Positions 62,856 through 64,000 of a DNA stretch of 64,000 nt are shown one piece after another. The notes under the pieces are model-generated. The model made no database searches. It was not told where the DNA came from and saw nothing but the letters and a program-made list of their open reading frames with translations. This DNA is from Polycladidibacter stylochi (GTDB taxonomy: Bacteria > Pseudomonadota > Alphaproteobacteria > Rhizobiales > Stappiaceae), in NCBI RefSeq assembly GCF_001562055.1, contig NZ_LLWE01000024.1, positions 248,001 to 312,000 on the forward strand. The letters are read 5' to 3'. Positions within the stretch are counted from its first letter, which is position 1. Every line of letters begins with the position of its first letter. The position numbers and the translations under genes were made by a program.

Positions 62856-63756
62856 CTTCTCCTGTCTCTTTCATAGCAAGTGCTTTTGCATAAAGCGTTT
62901 TACGGTCAATTCCCGTTGCTTTTGCAACCTGCTTTGCAGCCGCACTAATTGGCAGTGTCTTTAAAGCCTCTTGCAACAGCATTGTCGAATCGGCTGTTGT
63001 ATCTTCCTGCGCTGTGTAGGGCTCAAGCAGTATAACAATTTCTCCTCTTACCCGATCTCCCTCATACTGACCAACCAGTTCCTGTAGAGTGCAGCGCGAA
63101 ATATCCTCGTATCGTTTTGTGAGCTCGCGGGTGACAGCAGCTTGGTGTTGGGGACCAAACACTTCGATCATGTCTTTTAAGGAGGCTACAAGCCGGTGGG
63201 GGCTTTCGTAAAGGACGATGGTCCCGCTAAGAGATTTCAACTCATTAAGCCGCTTTTTTCGGCCAGAACTTTTGTGCGGTAAAAACCCCCCGAAGATTAC
63301 GGTATCAGATGGCAAGCCAGAGGCAACCAGCCCACATAATAACGCCGAGGCACCAGGTATAGGAAATACTTTGAGCCCCTCCTCCTGAATTGCTTGCACA
63401 AGCTTGTACCCAGGGTCAGAAATTAAGGGGGTTCCAGCATCAGAAACCAGAGCAACAGCTTTACCGGCCTTTATGGCATCAAGAATAACAGGTCTTTGCT
63501 TTTCCCCGTTATGCTCATGGTAATTAATCATACGAGAACGAATGCCATATCTTTGTAGCAACACACCAGTAATACGTGTGTCTTCGCAAGCAATAATATC
63601 GCAAGATGCGAGTGTTTCGAGTGCTCGTATTGTTATATCGCCAAGATTACCTATAGGGGTAGCTACAATATACAGACCACTTTGTTGTCTGGGTGCTGAA
63701 AACTGATGATCTTTAATAAAATAATGGTTGTCATCCTGTGAGCTTTCGATAGGCAT
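62848..63756 (-). CDS. rsmI: 16S rRNA (cytidine-1402-2'-O)-methyltransferase RsmI
   Basis: SAM-dependent ribose methyltransferase acting on C1402 in the decoding centre. The ATG at 63756 gives 302 residues; the frame is open to a GTG at 63804. The tetrapyrrole-methylase-like fold has GLYIVATPIGNLGDITIRAL near the N terminus, then CEDTRITGVLL, VSDAGTPLISDPG and IPGASALLCGLVASGLPSD. The C-terminal extension typical of RsmI is present. The gene precedes yraN. In related genomes a lipoprotein PBP activator is often divergent here, but it is not visible before the window end. Confidence 0.95.
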   Translation of the reverse strand: MPIESSQDDNHYFIKDHQFSAPRQQSGLYIVATPIGNLGDITIRALETLASCDIIACEDTRITGVLLQRYGIRSRMINYHEHNGEKQRPVILDAIKAGKAVALVSDAGTPLISDPGYKLVQAIQEEGLKVFPIPGASALLCGLVASGLPSDTVIFGGFLPHKSSGRKKRLNELKSLSGTIVLYESPHRLVASLKDMIEVFGPQHQAAVTRELTKRYEDISRCTLQELVGQYEGDRVRGEIVILLEPYTAQEDTTADSTMLLQEALKTLPISAAAKQVAKATGIDRKTLYAKALAMKETGEDG

Positions 63757-64000
63757 TTCTTTATCTCTAGTCTTAAGTTTTGCACAAGCATGAGGGCGCA
63801 TCACTTGTGAAATGGGTCTACCTTAGGCCCTTGATGGGTGATTTTTGACATAAAATGAGCAAAATTCCAGCCCTAGGGTGGTTTCAGGCTGTATTAACTG
63901 TTCTGTATCTGTAAAAACAGTATTGAAACGGGAAATGCCAGTACAAAACAGTACTCTATGTTCCAGTGAGTACGCAACTGCACCCGATAGTGTAAAAAGA
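63757..64000. other. Upstream region of rsmI to the window end
   Basis: About 240 bases with no complete gene. Some short repeats (AGTAC, ACTGTT/AACAGT) are present. The next divergent gene would start beyond this edge. Confidence 0.4.

Noticed and set aside
1-64000. CRISPR arrays, insertion sequences, prophage genes, toxin-antitoxin or restriction systems
   Set aside because: I saw no direct-repeat array, transposase, integrase or recognisable defence gene. The window is almost continuous conserved coding sequence.

Overview
The window reads as a stretch of alphaproteobacterial chromosome, most likely from the Hyphomicrobiales (Rhizobiales) and possibly a marine member. By eye it is moderately AT-rich. 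The evidence is the family content and gene order: trpF-trpB and trpA-accD-folC, trpS-murJ-glnD, a Tim44-like/MltA/Smr/XRE block facing fxsA, hrcA facing rph-rdgB-hemW, an OlsB-type acyltransferase next to a class A PBP, and comM-gshB-yraN-rsmI. No rRNA, tRNA, CRISPR array, prophage or insertion sequence is visible. Almost all of the window is intact single-copy housekeeping sequence plus a few accessory metabolic modules.

Layout. 1-13.9 kb: the tail of an O6-alkylguanine transferase, a GST, trpB-trpF, malic enzyme, mutS, dut, a HAD phosphatase, cysK, folC, accD and trpA. The trp/acc/fol group is split by an insert of about 8 kb. 14.2-15.7 kb: a DUF3302/HlyD membrane pair. 15.8-24.4 kb: a long minus-strand run of trpS, murJ, glnD, an XRE regulator, an Smr protein, mltA and a Tim44-like protein. 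24.7-30.5 kb: fxsA, an SMR-type efflux protein, a DUF2092-like exported protein, polA and an orphan TAXI binding protein. 30.9-34.4 kb: a TetR regulator with two candidate operators, then an amino-acid module of citrulline hydrolase (ctlX-like), ornithine cyclodeaminase and a divergent Lrp regulator. This module would turn citrulline into proline.

34.5-45.5 kb is the main accessory system, a single assimilatory nitrate operon. A sigma-54-like promoter precedes a structured leader, followed by nrtA, nrtB, a fused double ABC ATPase, nirB, nirD, nasA and a siroheme-synthase-like gene. Several of these genes overlap by a few bases. Nitrate is imported, reduced to nitrite by NasA and then to ammonium by NirBD, whose siroheme is linked to the last gene. 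That last gene ends after about 60 residues of its methyltransferase half. 45.5-50.2 kb: a MoeB/ThiF-type adenylyltransferase, hrcA, rph, rdgB and hemW. 50.5-64 kb: an intracellular PHB depolymerase, a DUF2852 protein, a YgjP-type metalloprotein, an OlsB-like acyltransferase, a PBP1A-like enzyme, a hybrid histidine kinase, comM, gshB, yraN and rsmI.

The most useful non-coding signals are a 15/16 match to the ParB site parS (8166-8181), a 21-bp palindrome before cysK, paired TetR-type operators (30729-30774), an Lrp-region dyad (33859-33899), the sigma-54 element and leader of nrtA (34538-34677), TGC-N3-GCA boxes before phaZ, and a hairpin covering the comM ribosome-binding site. I did not find a clearly new defence or mobile system. 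The best candidates for new biology are the nrtA leader, the asymmetric fused nitrate ATPase and the truncated siroheme synthase.
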